Positions 62,813 to 64,000 of a stretch of 64,000 nt of DNA are shown here, piece by piece. The DNA is from a virus, in the IMG/VR virus record IMGVR_UViG_3300042876_000250, positions 1 through 64,000 of that record; one strand, 5' to 3'. Numbering within the stretch: the first letter of the stretch is position 1; every line of letters starts with the position of its first letter. Both the position numbers and the translations under genes were made by a program. The notes under the pieces were generated by a model that had not been told where the DNA came from, made no database searches, and worked only from the letters and a program-made list of their open reading frames with translations.

Positions 62813-62833
62813 GGTGGTTCTCCTAAACAAGTT

Positions 62834-62850
62834 GCTGACAATGTGTCAGC
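62834..62850. repeat. Palindromic repeat copy 5
   Basis: GCTGACA-ATG-TGTCAGC flanked by CGAGTTTT, in the 79-bp gap between the genes at 62294-62812 and 62892-63683, 22 bp before the start of the former on the minus strand. Confidence 0.7.
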
Positions 62851-62891
62851 GAGTTTTCAAAGGTTGTGGGGAAGGTTTCTTCCCCGGTTGC

Positions 62892-63683
62892 TTACATGGC
62901 GTCCCAGTCGGTCTCTGGGCGTGTGCTCTCCTCTGGGTTGGTTGGTGGGGTTGGTTCGGGTTCCTCAGCATCTTTCACGTAGACCATCGGCACGACTGGC
63001 CGGGTGAGCCTGTCCGTGGCGAACGCACCCGGAGGTCGCATCGAGGCTGATTTGTTGGGGTTGATGCGCCCCCACGCTGCGGCGATGGCGTCTTTCTCCT
63101 GGTGGGTCAGGTACTCCTGCCAGCGTTCGTGCTCCACCTTGAAGGCCAAGCGCCGCCCGGCAAGGGTGAGATCAGCGCGCAGGCGGCGCAGGATGGCCAG
63201 ATAGGTGTCGGCGTACACCTCCACGCTTTGCGCCATTGGCGCAGATGCTGCCCGCCCCCTCGCGTGCTTGCGCTGCTGTGTAACGGCGATGATTTCCGCC
63301 TTTATCTCTTTCATCAGCGCTTGGTATTGCGACAGCTTGGCCTTGTCCCACCGGGCAACGACAGCCGAGCGCATCCGGGCACGGGCGGTGGCCGTCCGGG
63401 TTTTTTCCAGCGCTTTGACGATGGGCGCTGCGATTTCCCCACGCTTGAGCTTCTTCTTGAGTTCGGCCGTGGTGAAGGCCTCGGGCTTGGTGCGGCGGCG
63501 TGGGCGGCAATCCTTGCAGTGCGCGGTCTCGATGAGCACGCGGCGGTTCCCCGTGTACCCCCTGGCCTTGGCCTCGGCGGGGGTGAGGTAGCGCCTGAAT
63601 GCGCTGGCTTCGAGTACGCGGTTGCACTTGGCGCAGTGCTGATGGGAGGGTGGCGGGAAGGTTTCTTCCCCGAGTTCTGACAT
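62892..63683 (-). CDS. Zinc-ribbon, basic DNA-binding-like protein, 263 aa
   Basis: Starts MSELGEETFPPPSHQHC with GGAG upstream. Two Cys pairs (HCAKCNRVLEASAFRRY and HCKDCRPRRRTKPEAF) flank a basic loop, an HNH-like or zinc-ribbon arrangement. Then come LKKKLKRGEIAAPIVKAL and long basic helices (KAKLSQYQALMKEIKAEI) and a C-terminal disordered acidic end (EPEPTPPTNPEESTRPE). It is the first leftward gene after the right-hand control region, so probably an immediate early protein, perhaps regulating the repeats nearby. Confidence 0.7.
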   Translation of the reverse strand: MSELGEETFPPPSHQHCAKCNRVLEASAFRRYLTPAEAKARGYTGNRRVLIETAHCKDCRPRRRTKPEAFTTAELKKKLKRGEIAAPIVKALEKTRTATARARMRSAVVARWDKAKLSQYQALMKEIKAEIIAVTQQRKHARGRAASAPMAQSVEVYADTYLAILRRLRADLTLAGRRLAFKVEHERWQEYLTHQEKDAIAAAWGRINPNKSASMRPPGAFATDRLTRPVVPMVYVKDAEEPEPTPPTNPEESTRPETDWDAM

Positions 63684-64000
63684 GGTGAGTGCTCCGTTAA
63701 CGGTGTGAAGGAGTGTAAATTGTACGCCAAAAACGAGGTTGTCCTGGGCCGTACATCAGGTGTGCACGGGTACTGGACACTTGAAAAGCCCAGTATTCAT
63801 GCGGGTTGGCGGGCCGACACCCACCTTACCTACGTGCTAGAGAGAACGCCTGGACGAACACAAAGAAAAAGCCAGGAAGGTGTCCACTTGCACACACGTA
63901 TATACATATCTAAGGAAAAGAGTATGTATATATGTAGGTAAGCTGGGTGCGAACTGGACGGCGCTAGCATTGGCGCGGGTTTGCGGACGCCCAGTACCCC
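63684..64000. promoter_or_regulatory. Right-end non-coding control region with nested inverted repeats
   Basis: About 317 bp with no convincing gene. It holds a TACAAT hexamer (63719-63724, minus strand) suited as a -10 for the leftward gene; GGGTACTGG (63768-63776) pairing with CCAGTACCC (63991-63999); CTTACCTAC (63825-63833) pairing with GTAGGTAAG (63934-63942), these two pairs sharing exactly the same centre; and an AT-rich inverted repeat TATATACATA/TATGTATATA (63899-63908/63923-63932). A plus-strand ORF across it looks like shadow translation. A promoter cluster or an origin is plausible. Confidence 0.5.

Noticed and set aside
63705-63941. Plus-strand 78-codon frame beginning MKECKLYAKNEVV across the right control region
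   Set aside because: No ribosome site, odd composition, and it runs through the inverted repeats and AT-rich tract; it looks like chance translation.
39695-64000. CRISPR array suggested by the Cas4-like gene
   Set aside because: No regular repeat-spacer series was found; Cas4-like nucleases are common in phage recombination modules.
1-64000. tRNA, rRNA or insertion-sequence genes
   Set aside because: No tRNA-like T-arm/CCA pattern, rRNA segment or transposase was recognised on either strand by eye; a tRNA scan would settle weak cases.

Overview
The window is most of the genome of a tailed double-stranded DNA phage. The absence of tail-tube, sheath or tape-measure genes, together with adaptor, hub and ejection proteins, points to a short-tailed (podovirus-like) virion. 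The DNA is GC-rich. The small early proteins, such as the pair beginning MTDRE(L/I)MQQALEAL and the Rap1a-like protein, and the strong GGAG ribosome sites suggest a freshwater or soil betaproteobacterial (Burkholderiales/Comamonadaceae-like) host. That host call is an inference from protein style, not from a search. I saw no integrase, excisionase, RNA polymerase, tRNA, rRNA or CRISPR array.

Layout. Positions 1-1343 (minus) hold five small early-type genes, the first cut by the window edge. Positions 1344-1868 are a divergent control region. Positions 1869-39738 (plus) are one long morphogenesis arm. In order it holds small and large terminase, portal, a GroES-like protein, scaffold and major capsid protein followed by a strong terminator, then a string of tiny overlapping Gly-Gly-motif proteins, two head-tail adaptors and fibre proteins. 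After these come holin and endolysin, a tail hub, a jelly-roll fibre and an ejection cassette that ends in a giant 2884-residue polyvalent protein. Positions 39695-63683 (minus) are the replication/early arm, convergent with the plus arm. Near the junction it holds a PrimPol-helicase, an XRE regulator, SSB, an SNF2 helicase, HNH, Cas4-like and VRR-NUC nucleases, a family A DNA polymerase and a nucleotide diphosphohydrolase. Further out lie many small proteins, a Rap1a-like secreted protein and a MoxR ATPase plus VWA/metallopeptidase module. Positions 63684-64000 are a non-coding control region with nested inverted repeats. The minus genes at 1-1343 look like a continuation of the minus arm, so the genome is probably circularly permuted or circular and slightly longer than the window.

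How it works together. The minus arm supplies priming, unwinding, ssDNA coating, synthesis, nucleotide clean-up and recombination nucleases, plus host-interaction proteins. The plus arm builds a capsid, perhaps with phage GroES help, packages DNA, attaches a short tail with YadA-like and 20-residue-repeat fibres, and loads ejection proteins that carry a transglycosylase and an HExxH metallopeptidase. Lysis is by a 3TM-type holin and a GH24 endolysin.

The least explained signals are these: a 17-bp palindrome GCTGACA-N3-TGTCAGC present five times, only in the early region; a compact three-way-junction element where the two arms converge; a 232-bp control region with concentric inverted repeats at the right end; a fibre protein of 14 exact 20-residue units; and the MoxR/VWA cluster. 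Two genes (47006-47670 and 51379-51634) appear interrupted by single-base frameshifts.
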